Below, piece by piece: positions 1-8,641 of a DNA stretch of 64,000 nucleotides. A program made the translations under genes and the position numbers. Location of the stretch: assembly GCA_001544655.2 (NCBI GenBank), contig FCOD02000025.1, forward strand, positions 24,684 through 88,683, written 5' to 3'. The notes beneath the pieces are model-generated. The model saw only the letters and a program-made list of their open reading frames with translations, was not told the origin of the DNA and searched no databases. Position 1 is the first letter of the stretch. Every line of letters begins with the position of its first letter. This DNA is from Caballeronia turbans. Its GTDB lineage: Bacteria; Pseudomonadota; Gammaproteobacteria; Burkholderiales; Burkholderiaceae.

Positions 1-21
1 GGATCGAAGCGTCGCGCGGAC

Positions 22-219
22 TCACGTCTCGGGCGAATCGTCGGCGAGCGATGGCACGTAAGCAGGAGCCGGCGCGATCTCGTCCCAGAGCGTCACGCTG
101 ACGCCTGAGCCCGGCGGGCGAATGGCGCACTGGCGCATGCCGTCCGATTCGTCCGCGTCTTCACGGTTTTGTTGCGCGTCGCTTGTTTCCTCGCGCCGGA
201 ATGAACTTTCGAGTGCCAT
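22..219 (-). CDS. small hypothetical protein (65 aa)
   Basis: A 65-residue acidic, Pro/Ala-containing reading frame. Its second half (GSGVSVTLWDEIAPAPAYVPS) looks like real protein rather than an antisense shadow. The frame stays open further upstream to 462, but that extension is Cys/Phe/Tyr-rich and AT-rich and reads as non-coding, so I place the start at the internal ATG. No good Shine-Dalgarno precedes it. No domain or membrane segment is recognised. The gene is transcribed away from the VpsR-type regulator. Function unknown. Confidence 0.4.
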   Translation of the reverse strand: MALESSFRREETSDAQQNREDADESDGMRQCAIRPPGSGVSVTLWDEIAPAPAYVPSLADDSPET

Positions 220-875
220 CGTAACGACATAACCCAAGGTAACTATTTCCGGTATTGAATCATCCGGAAATAAAGTAATCGTCTGGCCGGTATAAACGAT
301 TAACCTGAAGTGAATGCAGGAGAAATATGGAACGCTCGTTCTGTAGACAGTATTTCTTACCTTCCGGCAGTGGGGAAGAGGAGCGAATTGCGTGCCATCG
401 GTCAGAAAGCTTTGCCACGCAACGAACGGCGATAATGAGACGCAGACACATTGAGGAAACATGGGTGAAAACGTTTCACGGCTGAAACATGAAGGCAGAA
501 AAACATGAAGTTCTCGCGAAATCGGTATAAGATTTTGTCGTATTAAATTGTGCGCAAAGTTTTTAATAATCGTGTGAGAAATTCTTGTGAGGCCCGTCCT
601 GTCAAGCTTTTGTGGCTAATCCGGCGGCTCTCGCGATATTTGTTTTCGGGGTTTCTGGGTTATAGTAGTCTCTCAAAAACGGCACAGAATCAGACATAAA
701 GGGTTTCGTGGAAGAGTGCGTGGTGTGTCGCGCTATGGCCCGGGGGCGTCGTAACGAATGGCAAGTCCCTCCCCAGACGTTTGCGAGAAACGTGCGAGGG
801 CAGCGAAGTCTGCGATGTAGTGCGAGCCTGAACTACGTGACCTTTTCAACGAATGTTGAACAAAGGATCTGAATA
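220..875. other. 656-bp intergenic region with a structured leader
   Basis: There is no convincing gene here. Composition is clearly more AT-rich between about 480 and 670 than in the flanking genes, as expected of a promoter region. A possible -10 (TATAGT, 661-666) would give a leader of about 200 nt for the regulator at 876. That leader contains a two-part stem, CCCTC 767-771 with GAGGG 796-800 enclosing ACGTTT 777-782 with AAACGT 788-793. It also contains a TTCAAC/GTTGAA hairpin at 845-860 directly before the ribosome site. Confidence 0.5.
640..666 (+). promoter_or_regulatory. candidate sigma-70 promoter of the VpsR-type regulator
   Basis: TTGTTT (640-645) and TATAGT (661-666) are separated by 15 nt, shorter than optimal. 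The -10 is the better half. No sigma-54 -24/-12 pair (TGGCAC-N5-TTGC) is visible in the gap. Tentative. Confidence 0.3.
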
Positions 876-2255
876 ATGGACGTCGCTCGGCGGCAACTCA
901 TCTATGTGACTCGCGATCCAAGCGAGACGCTGTGTGCGCGATTCGAGGAGCGCGGCTGGCATATCGAAATCGTCGCGAGCGCGCGAGACACGCGCAAGGC
1001 ACTGCGTAGCGATCTGGCGACCGGCGGGCTGCTGGATTTGTCGAGTCATTTCGAATCGCATGAACTGGCGGCGTTCGAATCGTCGCTGACGATGACCAAC
1101 GTGGGCTGGGTCGCGGCCACCGTTGCCGGACAACTCGAAGACGCCGCCGTGCGGCGCCTGATTCGCGACTATTGCTTCGATTACGTGACGCTGCCGACGT
1201 CGAACGACCGCATCGTCGATTCCGTCGGTCACGCGTATGGCATGGTTTCGCTGCACGACGCCGCGTCGCACGATGCGCGCAGCGAGGGCCGCGCCGAGGG
1301 CGAAATGGTCGGTTCGTGCGACGCGATGCTCGCGCTCTTCCGTTCCATCCGAAAAGTCGCGATGACCGACGCGCCCGTCTTCATTTCGGGCGAATCCGGC
1401 ACCGGCAAGGAGTTGACGGCCGTCGCCATCCACGAGCGTTCCGCGCGTCGCGATCAGCCGTTCGTCGCCATCAACTGCGGCGCGATTCCGGCGCATCTGC
1501 TGCAATCGGAGCTCTTCGGCTACGAACGCGGCGCGTTCACGGGCGCGAATCAGCGCAAGATCGGCCGTGTCGAAGCGGCCAACGGCGGCACGCTGTTCCT
1601 CGATGAAATCGGCGATCTGCCGCTCGAAAGTCAGGCGAGCCTGTTGCGCTTCCTGCAGGAACGCAAGGTGGAGCGCCTGGGGGGTCACGGCTCGACGCCG
1701 GTGGATGTGCGCATCATCTCGGCGACGCACGTCGACATGCAGACCGCGATGATCGAAGGGCGTTTCCGCGCGGACTTGTATCACCGCCTGTGCGTGCTGC
1801 AGATCGACGAGCCGCCGCTGCGCGCGCGCGGCAAGGACATCGAACTGCTCGCGAAGCATATGCTCGACCGATTCAAGAAGGACGCGAGCCGGCGCCTGCG
1901 CGGATTTTCGCCCGATGCGATCGCCGCGATTCACAACTACGGCTGGCCGGGCAACGTGCGCGAACTGATCAACCGCGTGCGGCGTGCGATCGTGATGTCG
2001 GAAGGGCGGCAGATCACCGCCCGCGATCTCGAACTCGGCGAGTACGTCGAAGTGGCGCCGGTTTCGCTCGCGCAGGCGCGTGAAGCGGCCGAGCGGCAGG
2101 CGATCGAACTCGCGCTCCTGCGCCATCGCGGACGCCTCGGCGACGCGGCGCACGAACTGGGGATCTCGCGCGTGACGTTGTATCGCCTGTTGAGCGCGCA
2201 TGGGATGCGTCACATCGAGGTCGATGCGCCGTCAGAGCACGCTACGCGCGGCTGA
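876..2255 (+). CDS. VpsR-type sigma-54-interacting transcriptional regulator
   Basis: A 459-residue enhancer-binding protein. Residues 1-125 form a divergent receiver-like (VpsR-type) domain. The AAA+ domain follows, with Walker A GESGTGKE near 172-179, an intact GAFTGA loop at 219-224 and Walker B FLDE near 241-244. A C-terminal Fis-type helix-turn-helix sits at about 420-445 ([12 protein letters not shown]). The intact GAFTGA predicts true sigma-54 activation. In VpsR-family proteins the N-terminal domain lacks normal phosphotransfer, and in Vibrio VpsR c-di-GMP is the ligand; whether that holds here is inference. AAAGGA lies just before the ATG. The gene is monocistronic, ending at a strong terminator. 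Relatives control exopolysaccharide and biofilm genes, but none is adjacent. Confidence 0.9.
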   Translation: MDVARRQLIYVTRDPSETLCARFEERGWHIEIVASARDTRKALRSDLATGGLLDLSSHFESHELAAFESSLTMTNVGWVAATVAGQLEDAAVRRLIRDYCFDYVTLPTSNDRIVDSVGHAYGMVSLHDAASHDARSEGRAEGEMVGSCDAMLALFRSIRKVAMTDAPVFISGESGTGKELTAVAIHERSARRDQPFVAINCGAIPAHLLQSELFGYERGAFTGANQRKIGRVEAANGGTLFLDEIGDLPLESQASLLRFLQERKVERLGGHGSTPVDVRIISATHVDMQTAMIEGRFRADLYHRLCVLQIDEPPLRARGKDIELLAKHMLDRFKKDASRRLRGFSPDAIAAIHNYGWPGNVRELINRVRRAIVMSEGRQITARDLELGEYVEVAPVSLAQAREAAERQAIELALLRHRGRLGDAAHELGISRVTLYRLLSAHGMRHIEVDAPSEHATRG

Positions 2256-2282
2256 CGGCAAGTAGCCGCGATCCACCCCCGG

Positions 2283-2310
2283 ACGGGCGCTTCCAGGCGC
2301 CCGTTTTTTC
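2283..2310 (+). terminator. rho-independent terminator of the VpsR-type regulator
   Basis: ACGGGCGC (2283-2290) pairs with GCGCCCGT (2297-2304), followed by a run of six T. It separates the regulator from thyA. Confidence 0.85.
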
Positions 2311-2407
2311 GTGCCGCTGCATTGAGCGCCGGCCCCCGTCGCTTGGTAAAATCCGTCTTTACGCCTTCCGTTCGCGAGGGCGCGCAGCATACCCCAGGGA
2401 ACATCGA

Positions 2408-3379
2408 ATGAAACAGTATCTCGAGCTCGTCCAGACGATCCTCGATACCGGCACTTGGCAGGAAAACCGCACGGGCATCCGCACGATCAGCATTCCCGGC
2501 GCGATGCTGCGGTTCGACTTGCAGCAAGGCTTTCCCGCCGTGACGACGAAGAAGCTCGCGTTCAAATCGGCGATCGGCGAGCTGGTGGGCTTTCTGCGGG
2601 CGTCGAAGAGCGCGGCGGACTTTCGCGCGCTCGGCTGCAAGGTCTGGGACGCCAACGCGAACGACAATCCGCAATGGCTCGAGAACCCGTACCGGCAGGG
2701 CCCGGACGATCTCGGCGACGTCTACGGCGTGCAATGGCGCAAATGGCCCGCGTACAAGCTCGTCGATGCCTGCGCGGGCGACCAGATCGCCGACGCCACC
2801 AATCGCGGATTCCAGGTCGTGACGAGCTTCGTCGAAAACGGGCGCGAACAGGTGCTGTTGTACAAGGCGATCGATCAATTGCGCCAGTGTCTCGATACGA
2901 TCATCGAGCGCCCGACCGACCGGCGCATTCTGTTTCACGCATGGAATCCGGCGAAGCTCGACGAGATCGCGCTGCCCGCGTGCCATCTGCTGTATCAGTT
3001 CATCCCGAACGCGGTGACGCGCGAGATTTCGCTGTGTCTTTACATCCGCAGTAACGACGTCGGACTCGGCACGCCGTTCAATCTGGCGGAAGGCGCGGCG
3101 CTGCTGCATCTCGTGGGCCGGCTGACCGGATTCAAGCCGCGCTGGTTCACGTATTTCATCGGCGATGCGCACATCTACGAGAACCAGCTCGATATGCTGC
3201 ATGAGCAACTGAAGCGCGAGCCATTGCCGTCGCCGCAGTTGATCATCTCCGATCGCGTGCCGGATTACGCGGTCACGAAGCGCTACGAGCCGGAATGGCT
3301 GGAGAAGATCGAGCCGAAGGATTTCGCGCTCGAAGGGTACAAGCATCACGATCCGCTCACGGCCCCGATGGCGGTCTGA
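2408..3379 (+). CDS. thyA: thymidylate synthase
   Basis: Methylates dUMP to dTMP using 5,10-methylenetetrahydrofolate in the cytoplasm. The 323-residue protein carries the catalytic Cys192 in [10 protein letters not shown], the folate/dUMP-binding [12 protein letters not shown] segment, and the N-terminal RTGIRT phosphate-binding loop. It is longer than the 264-residue E. coli enzyme because of an insertion at about residues 115-160 after the YGVQWRKWP motif; this long form is usual in Burkholderia relatives. The dihydrofolate reductase gene often found beside thyA is absent here. A strong terminator follows at 3406. Confidence 0.97.
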   Translation: MKQYLELVQTILDTGTWQENRTGIRTISIPGAMLRFDLQQGFPAVTTKKLAFKSAIGELVGFLRASKSAADFRALGCKVWDANANDNPQWLENPYRQGPDDLGDVYGVQWRKWPAYKLVDACAGDQIADATNRGFQVVTSFVENGREQVLLYKAIDQLRQCLDTIIERPTDRRILFHAWNPAKLDEIALPACHLLYQFIPNAVTREISLCLYIRSNDVGLGTPFNLAEGAALLHLVGRLTGFKPRWFTYFIGDAHIYENQLDMLHEQLKREPLPSPQLIISDRVPDYAVTKRYEPEWLEKIEPKDFALEGYKHHDPLTAPMAV

Positions 3380-3405
3380 GCGGGCGCTTCAGCGCTGCAT
3401 GCGAG

Positions 3406-3433
3406 AACGCGCGGCTTCCGTCCGCGCGTTTTT
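3406..3433 (+). terminator. rho-independent terminator of thyA
   Basis: AACGCGCGG (3406-3414) pairs with CCGCGCGTT (3422-3430) over a 7-nt loop, followed by further T residues. Confidence 0.85.
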
Positions 3434-3556
3434 CGTTTACCGGCTGCTCATCGCCTCAACTTCGATGATGCTTGTTGCCGCCGCCGTGTTGCGGCTGCTG
3501 GGCTTGTTGAGGCTGCTGGCGAGGCTCCTGATGCGGCTGGTGCGCGTAACAAAGCT

Positions 3557-4306
3557 CTACCGCGTGGATAGGAACCCTTCGAAATGCCGATGTCCCGCCG
3601 GCGTCACGCGCAAGACACGGCGCCTCGCCGTGTGCTCGATCCAGCCGTGCGACTCGCACGCTTCGAGAAATGCCGCGCCGAGCGCGCCGCCGAGATGCGG
3701 CCGGCGCTCGCTCCAGTCGATGCACGTGCACGCGAACCGCCGCCGCCGCGCGCGTTGCGCCTTCAGGTCGATGCCGAGTTCGGCAAACGCCTGCGCGCCT
3801 TCCGGCGTCGCGTCGAGCGCGGCGGGGCCATGCGCCTGTTCGTGATCGTCGGAGGCGATGAGCCAGTTGCGCGCGAGCATCCGGTCGAAGATTTGCACGG
3901 CCAGTTCGCCCGCGAGATGGTCGTAGCAAGTGCGCGCGAAACGCATCTCGACCGGCACGGCGGAAGGCGGGCGTTCAGGCGCACGCTGCGGCGCGCTCGC
4001 CCGCGCGAGATTGGCGAGCGCCTCGATGGCCGCGGCGATGTCCGGCGTCGCGATGCGGTAATAGCGATGCCGCCCGCTCACTTCGAGCGCGAGCAGCCCG
4101 CCTTCGGTCAGACGCGCGAGATGCCCGCTCGCAGCCGACGGCGACAGCCCCGCGATCATCGTCAGTTCGCCGGCGGGGCGCGCGGTGCCGTCCATCAGCG
4201 ACCAGAGCATCGCGGCGCGGCCGGGATCGGCGATCAGCGCACCGATGCGCGACAGTCCGGGGAAATGGCGCACGCGGGATTCGGCTTCATCGAAAGCGGA
4301 GTTCAT
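3557..4306 (-). CDS. ArsR-family winged-helix transcriptional regulator
   Basis: 249 residues from the ATG giving MNSAFDEAESRV; the frame extends 23 residues further upstream without better support. An N-terminal winged helix of about 85 residues is recognisable by LSPSAASGHLARLTEGGLLALEVSGRHRYYRIA, the ArsR DNA-recognition and wing pattern. A longer C-terminal domain follows with scattered Cys and His (FARTCYDHLAGELAVQIFDR, FACTCIDWSERRPHLGGALG), a fusion pattern seen in a subgroup of ArsR regulators. Its ligand is unknown; Cys-containing segments could bind a metal or sense thiols, but no canonical CVC metal motif is present. No obvious target gene is adjacent, so it may be autoregulatory or act elsewhere. 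Confidence 0.85.
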   Translation of the reverse strand: MNSAFDEAESRVRHFPGLSRIGALIADPGRAAMLWSLMDGTARPAGELTMIAGLSPSAASGHLARLTEGGLLALEVSGRHRYYRIATPDIAAAIEALANLARASAPQRAPERPPSAVPVEMRFARTCYDHLAGELAVQIFDRMLARNWLIASDDHEQAHGPAALDATPEGAQAFAELGIDLKAQRARRRRFACTCIDWSERRPHLGGALGAAFLEACESHGWIEHTARRRVLRVTPAGHRHFEGFLSTR

Positions 4307-4450
4307 GGCGATGTCCCTGTCGGGCGTGGTAATCGACCTATCCACTCTATAGCGGCTCCGCATCCGATGTTTCACCGCGCGCCGAAATGTCGATGCACGA
4401 AGCGCGGCGCTAGAATGACCGCTGGCATCTCAGACAGCAGGAAAACTTCC

Positions 4451-4591
4451 ATGTCCAGATTCTTTCTCGCGAGCGTGATGGGCGTTCTCATGCTCTGTGC
4501 GGGCTGCGCGGGCGCACCGTCGTCGGCGGGCGGTGGAGGCAGCATCACGATGTACGGCACCATCGATCAGGGCATCACCGTCCACGACTGA
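4451..4591 (+). CDS. tiny lipoprotein with porin-like tail
   Basis: 46 residues. An N-terminal hydrophobic signal ends in a lipobox (LCAGC, Cys19 or nearby), predicting lipidation and export. The mature part is very short: a Ser/Gly linker and ITMYGTIDQGITVHD. That last segment resembles the first beta strand of Burkholderia general porins (S-V-T-L-Y-G-V-I-D-A-G). The gene is transcribed toward the thioesterase and away from the ArsR-family regulator. Function unknown. It is short but has clean signal-peptide architecture, so I regard it as real. Confidence 0.65.
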   Translation: MSRFFLASVMGVLMLCAGCAGAPSSAGGGGSITMYGTIDQGITVHD

Positions 4592-4604
4592 ATATTGCCG
4601 ACCC

Positions 4605-4610
4605 TATAAT
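4605..4610 (+). promoter_or_regulatory. candidate -10 element of the thioesterase gene
   Basis: A perfect TATAAT 33 bp before the thioesterase ATG. No good -35 is visible at 16-18 bp spacing, so the element is tentative. Confidence 0.35.
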
Positions 4611-4642
4611 CGGCATTCATTTCCGCATCAGACGGGCACCCC

Positions 4643-5164
4643 ATGAATACGCCGACCTCAACTCCCATTCCCGCAGTCCCCAAAAGCCGCGCCGAAACCA
4701 CCTTTCGCTTTCTCGCCGAGCCGACCTCGGTGAACTTTGGCGGCAAGGTGCACGGCGGCGCGCTGATGAAATGGATCGACGAAACCGCGTATGCCTGCGC
4801 CGCGATGTGGTCCGGGCGCTACGCGGTGACGGTGAGCGTCGGCAATATCCGCTTTCGGCGGCCGATTCTCGTCGGCAACCTGGTGGAGTTGCGCGCGCGC
4901 GTCGTGACGACCGGACGCACCAGCATGCACATCCACATTTCCGTGCATGCGGGCGATCCGAAGGTCGGCGAGCTCGAGCAGACGACCGATTGCCTGATGG
5001 TCTTCGTCGCCGTCGATGAAAAAGGCCAGCCGACGCCCGTGCCTTCCTTCGTGCCGGAAACGGAAGAGGAAAAGCGCCTCGCGAAATACTCGATGGACGT
5101 AAAGGATGCGCTCGACGCGATCGTCGAACTGAAGCCGGAAGAGGTTGCGGCGGGCAAGGTCTGA
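4643..5164 (+). CDS. acyl-CoA thioesterase (hotdog fold, YciA/Acot7 type)
   Basis: 173 residues. Predicted to hydrolyse acyl-CoA to free fatty acid and CoA. The hotdog signature is seen as NFGGKVHGGALMKWIDETAYACA (residues 31-53), with the characteristic N, GG and D/E residues of the YciA/BFIT group, followed by the beta segments VSVGNIRFRRPILVGNLVELRARV and TSMHIHISVHA. A short acidic/Lys C-terminal tail follows. The gene is convergent with fumC and leaves 30 bp between them. Substrate chain length cannot be read from the sequence. Confidence 0.92.
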   Translation: MNTPTSTPIPAVPKSRAETTFRFLAEPTSVNFGGKVHGGALMKWIDETAYACAAMWSGRYAVTVSVGNIRFRRPILVGNLVELRARVVTTGRTSMHIHISVHAGDPKVGELEQTTDCLMVFVAVDEKGQPTPVPSFVPETEEEKRLAKYSMDVKDALDAIVELKPEEVAAGKV

Positions 5165-5194
5165 TCCCGCCGCTTTTTCTGAAGAAGAACGCGC

Positions 5195-6601
5195 CTACTT
5201 GTTGCCGACCATGTCGCCCGGCTTGACCCATTCGTCGAACTGCTGCTCGGTGACGTGACCGAGCGCGAGCGCGGCGGCTTTGAGCGTCGTGCCTTCCTTG
5301 TGCGCCTTCTTCGCGATCTGCGCGGCCTTGTCGTAGCCGATATGCGGATTGAGCGCCGTCACGAGCATCAGCGATTCGTTGAGCAAACTGTCGATGCGCT
5401 TCTCGTTCGGCTCGATGCCGACGGCGCAGTTGTCGTTGAAGCTCTGCGCGCCGTCCGCGAGCAGGCGCACGGACTGCAGCACGTTATGCGCGATCATCGG
5501 CCGGAACACGTTCAGCTCGAAGTTGCCGCTCGCGCCGCCGAAGTTCACCGCGACGTCGTTGCCGAACACCTGGCAGCACAACATGGTCACGGCTTCGGAT
5601 TGCGTGGGATTCACCTTGCCCGGCATGATCGAGCTGCCCGGCTCGTTCTCCGGAATCGACAGTTCGCCAAGCCCGCAGCGCGGCCCGCTCGCGAGCCAGC
5701 GGATATCGTTCGCGATCTTCATCATGCCCGCGGCGACCGTCTTCAGCGCGCCGTGCGCGGCGACGAGCGCATCGGCGGCGGCCATCACCTCGAACTTGTT
5801 CGGCGCGGTCTCGAAGGGCAGGCCAGTGAGCTTGCCGATCGCCGCCGCGACCTTCACCGCGAACTCCGGATGCGCGTTCAGTCCCGTGCCGACCGCCGTG
5901 CCGCCTTGCGCGAGCTGATACAGATGCGGCAACGTCGCCTCGACATGCCGGATGCCCTGATCGAGTTGCGCGACGTATCCTGAAAACTCCTGCCCGAGCG
6001 TGAGCGGCGTCGCGTCCTGCAGATGCGTGCGGCCGATCTTCACGATCTTGTCGAAGGCCTTCGCCTTATTGTCGAGCGTATCGCGCAGCGTCTTCAGCGA
6101 CGGAATGAGATGCTTGTTGATCGCCATCGCGGCGGCGACGTGCATCGCCGTCGGAAACACGTCGTTCGACGACTGGCCGCGATTCACGTCGTCGTTGGGA
6201 TGCACGAGGCGTTCTTCGCCGCGCGAGCCGCCCATGATCTCGCTCGCGCGATTGGCGATCACCTCGTTGAGGTTCATGTTGGTCTGCGTGCCCGAGCCGG
6301 TCTGCCACACGGCGAGCGGAAATTCGTCGGGATGCTTGCCGTCGATGATTTCCTCGGCGGCCTGAATGATCGCCTTCGCCTTTTTCGAATCGAGCACCTT
6401 CAGCCCTTCGTTCACCTCGGCGGCCGCGTGCTTGATGATCGCGAGCGCCGTGATCAGCTCGGGCGACTGCTTTTCCGTCGAAATCTTGAAGTTCTGCAGC
6501 GAGCGCTGCGTCTGCGCCCCCCAGAGCTTGTCGTTCGGCACCGCGATTTCGCCGAACGTGTCCTTCTCCATCCGTACGTCGCCCTTCGCATTCTGTGACA
6601 T
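5195..6601 (-). CDS. fumC: fumarate hydratase class II
   Basis: 468 residues. Interconverts fumarate and L-malate in the TCA cycle as an oxygen-stable, iron-free homotetramer. The fumarase/aspartase superfamily signature [15 protein letters not shown] is present, as are the GSGTQTNMN and [20 protein letters not shown] active-site segments. Full length for the family. The start [18 protein letters not shown] is followed by a second possible Met ten residues in; the first has homologue-like spacing. It lies downstream of the phospholipase-D-like gene on the same strand (26 bp gap). Confidence 0.96.
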   Translation of the reverse strand: MSQNAKGDVRMEKDTFGEIAVPNDKLWGAQTQRSLQNFKISTEKQSPELITALAIIKHAAAEVNEGLKVLDSKKAKAIIQAAEEIIDGKHPDEFPLAVWQTGSGTQTNMNLNEVIANRASEIMGGSRGEERLVHPNDDVNRGQSSNDVFPTAMHVAAAMAINKHLIPSLKTLRDTLDNKAKAFDKIVKIGRTHLQDATPLTLGQEFSGYVAQLDQGIRHVEATLPHLYQLAQGGTAVGTGLNAHPEFAVKVAAAIGKLTGLPFETAPNKFEVMAAADALVAAHGALKTVAAGMMKIANDIRWLASGPRCGLGELSIPENEPGSSIMPGKVNPTQSEAVTMLCCQVFGNDVAVNFGGASGNFELNVFRPMIAHNVLQSVRLLADGAQSFNDNCAVGIEPNEKRIDSLLNESLMLVTALNPHIGYDKAAQIAKKAHKEGTTLKAAALALGHVTEQQFDEWVKPGDMVGNK

Positions 6602-6626
6602 GGCCTGAGTTCCTTACGAAGTTGGA

Positions 6627-8387
6627 TCAAAGCTGCTTGTCGACGGGCAGAAGCATGAAGAGGCCCGTCATCGCATTGCGATAAAACCCTGCCTCGGGAT
6701 CGAAATTGTAGGTGACGAGACTGCCGTTCGCCTCGGTGGTCCAGACGAGGCCCGACTGCGGCGCGCCCGTGCGCCGCAGTTCCTCGGTGACCGCCGCGCT
6801 CGCCAGTTGCACCTGCCAGCTCGTCTTCGGCGAGACGCTGTTCGCGAACAGTCTCGCGGCTTCCTCCGCGACCGGCTTGCTGTGAATCACCAGCGCGAGC
6901 TCGGTATTCAGTTTGGCCGAGCGCGGGTCGAGATTCATGGAGCCGATCACGAGGATACTCCGATCGATCACATAGGCCTTCGCGTGCAGGCTCGCGCGCG
7001 ACTGCGAGCCGAACAGACCGGCGCGCGGGCTGCTTTCGCCCTCGGCCTGAATCGGCTTGAATTCGTACAGCTCGACGCCGTTTTCCAACAGCGGAATGCG
7101 ATACGGCGCGTAGCCCGCCTGCACGGCGACGGCGTCGGTTGCGGCGAGCGAATTGGTCAGCACCGCGACGCGCACATGGCGCTTCGTCAGATCGCCGAGC
7201 GCCTTCACGCCCGCGTCGTGCGGCACGAAGTAGGGCGAGAGAATGAGAAATTCGCTCTGCGCATCCTTCAACAGTTCGATGAGGCGCTGCATCGGCGGGC
7301 TCTTGTAGTCGTCGCTCGGATGCTCGATCTTCGATGGCGAATCGACCCGGAATTCCGTCGGCGCCCACACGAGGCCCATTTCCTCGCGCGCGATCTGCTG
7401 CGCGAGCGGCGTCGCGTTGAGGGGCTTCGCGTTCAGCGGATCGGCCTGCTGACGCCAGTGGGCGCGCAGGTCGTCGCGGGTCTTGTCGAGTTCGGCGGGA
7501 TCGAACTTTTGCTTGTTCAGCACGCGCAGCGGGTAGGCGAGCGAGCTGTTCCAGTAGTCGTCGAAGCTCGCGGAGATTTCCTGCGTCACCGGACCGGCCG
7601 CGAAAACGTCGAGATCGCGGAATTGCAGCGTCGGGCTCGCGTTGAAGTATTCGTCGCCGAGATTGCGTCCGCCGACGATCGCGATCTGATTGTCCGCGAT
7701 CATCGCCTTGTTATGCATGCGGCGCGTGAAGTGGCCGAGATTCGTGAAGAAATTCTGCGTGCGCTCGGAAAAGCTGCGCTGCGCGCTGCCAAACGGGTTG
7801 AACACGCGGATCTCGATCTTGTCGTGCGAATTGAGCGCCGCCATGATCCGGTCGATGTCCTTGAAGTTCAGGTCGTCGACGAGCATGCGCACCCGCACGC
7901 CGCGATCCGCCGCATGAAGCGCCGCGCCCAGCAGCAGCTTGCCCGTGTTGTCTTCCTCGGCGATGTAGTACTGCATGTCGAGCGTCTTCGTCGCCGCGCG
8001 CGCGAGCGCGATGCGGGCCTGCAGCGCGTCGGTGCCGGTCGACAGGAGGCGCACCGCGGACTGATCCGGATGCTGCCGTTCCAGCGGCGCGAGCGCGCTT
8101 GCGAGCGGCGTCGCTTCGCTCGACGCCAGCGCGTGGCTCACCGGCCGATCGAACGCCGTCGCGGGCGGGCGCGTCGCGCAGGCGGCGAGCGCCGTCGTCA
8201 ACAGGACGATGGCTACAGTGCGCACTGCGGCGCGGGATCTTCGTTTCCGCGTGACGCCCCGACCGATGTTTTCGTGATGTCCGTCACGCCCCGCAACTTC
8301 CCACTTCCCCCGGCTTTCCGACACTTCGATTCCTCGTTTTTGGTTTGTCGCGACTCCGCACGACTCGACACATTCGGCGGACGGCAC
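6627..8387 (-). CDS. phospholipase D-like lipoprotein, cardiolipin synthase family
   Basis: Two HKD catalytic motifs are present: HNKAMIADN...GGRN at about residue 225, and HAKAYVIDRSILVIGSMN in the C-terminal half. This makes it a PLD-superfamily transphosphatidylase/phosphodiesterase. It lacks the two N-terminal membrane helices of ClsA and instead has a lipobox (LAACATRPP), so it is probably tethered to the inner or outer membrane facing the periplasm. The start is uncertain. The ATG gives an implausible 54-residue polar leader, whereas the in-frame GTG at 8225 gives a 532-residue protein beginning with a clean lipoprotein signal and Cys16. I keep the longest frame in the coordinates but favour 8225. 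Confidence 0.85.
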   Translation of the reverse strand: MPSAECVESCGVATNQKRGIEVSESRGKWEVAGRDGHHENIGRGVTRKRRSRAAVRTVAIVLLTTALAACATRPPATAFDRPVSHALASSEATPLASALAPLERQHPDQSAVRLLSTGTDALQARIALARAATKTLDMQYYIAEEDNTGKLLLGAALHAADRGVRVRMLVDDLNFKDIDRIMAALNSHDKIEIRVFNPFGSAQRSFSERTQNFFTNLGHFTRRMHNKAMIADNQIAIVGGRNLGDEYFNASPTLQFRDLDVFAAGPVTQEISASFDDYWNSSLAYPLRVLNKQKFDPAELDKTRDDLRAHWRQQADPLNAKPLNATPLAQQIAREEMGLVWAPTEFRVDSPSKIEHPSDDYKSPPMQRLIELLKDAQSEFLILSPYFVPHDAGVKALGDLTKRHVRVAVLTNSLAATDAVAVQAGYAPYRIPLLENGVELYEFKPIQAEGESSPRAGLFGSQSRASLHAKAYVIDRSILVIGSMNLDPRSAKLNTELALVIHSKPVAEEAARLFANSVSPKTSWQVQLASAAVTEELRRTGAPQSGLVWTTEANGSLVTYNFDPEAGFYRNAMTGLFMLLPVDKQL

Positions 8388-8496
8388 GATGAAGCAAGGC
8401 GCGTTCTTGCGCCGCGCGTCTCGAAATTATTTTATGGGAAACCGGAAAAAGGTCGGACGGAATGCCCGCGAGTGAGGGATAGAGGACGCTGAAGAC

Positions 8497-8526
8497 AAAA
8501 AAAAGCCCGCTGGCTGAAAGCGGGCT
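8497..8526 (-). terminator. rho-independent terminator of the MATE transporter gene
   Basis: On the minus strand AGCCCGCT (8526-8519) pairs with AGCGGGCT (8511-8504), followed by a long T run. It lies downstream of the MATE gene and before the phospholipase D-like gene. Confidence 0.85.
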
Positions 8527-8641
8527 GACAACCCCTGTCACAGATGTCTCAAGGAGGAGACGGGTTCATCGTAGCAATGCACGCCGCGCGGCCCAACCAA
8601 GCATTCGTGCTATGCAAATCGGCGCGCGCGTCGTGTGCTTA

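Noticed and set aside
220-462. Upstream extension of the first small gene to 462
   Set aside because: The extension is AT-rich and Cys/Phe/Tyr-rich, unlike coding sequence in this genome, and lacks a ribosome site.
661-875. Structured leader as a GEMM c-di-GMP riboswitch
   Set aside because: I cannot see the conserved GEMM core or tetraloop-receptor segments.
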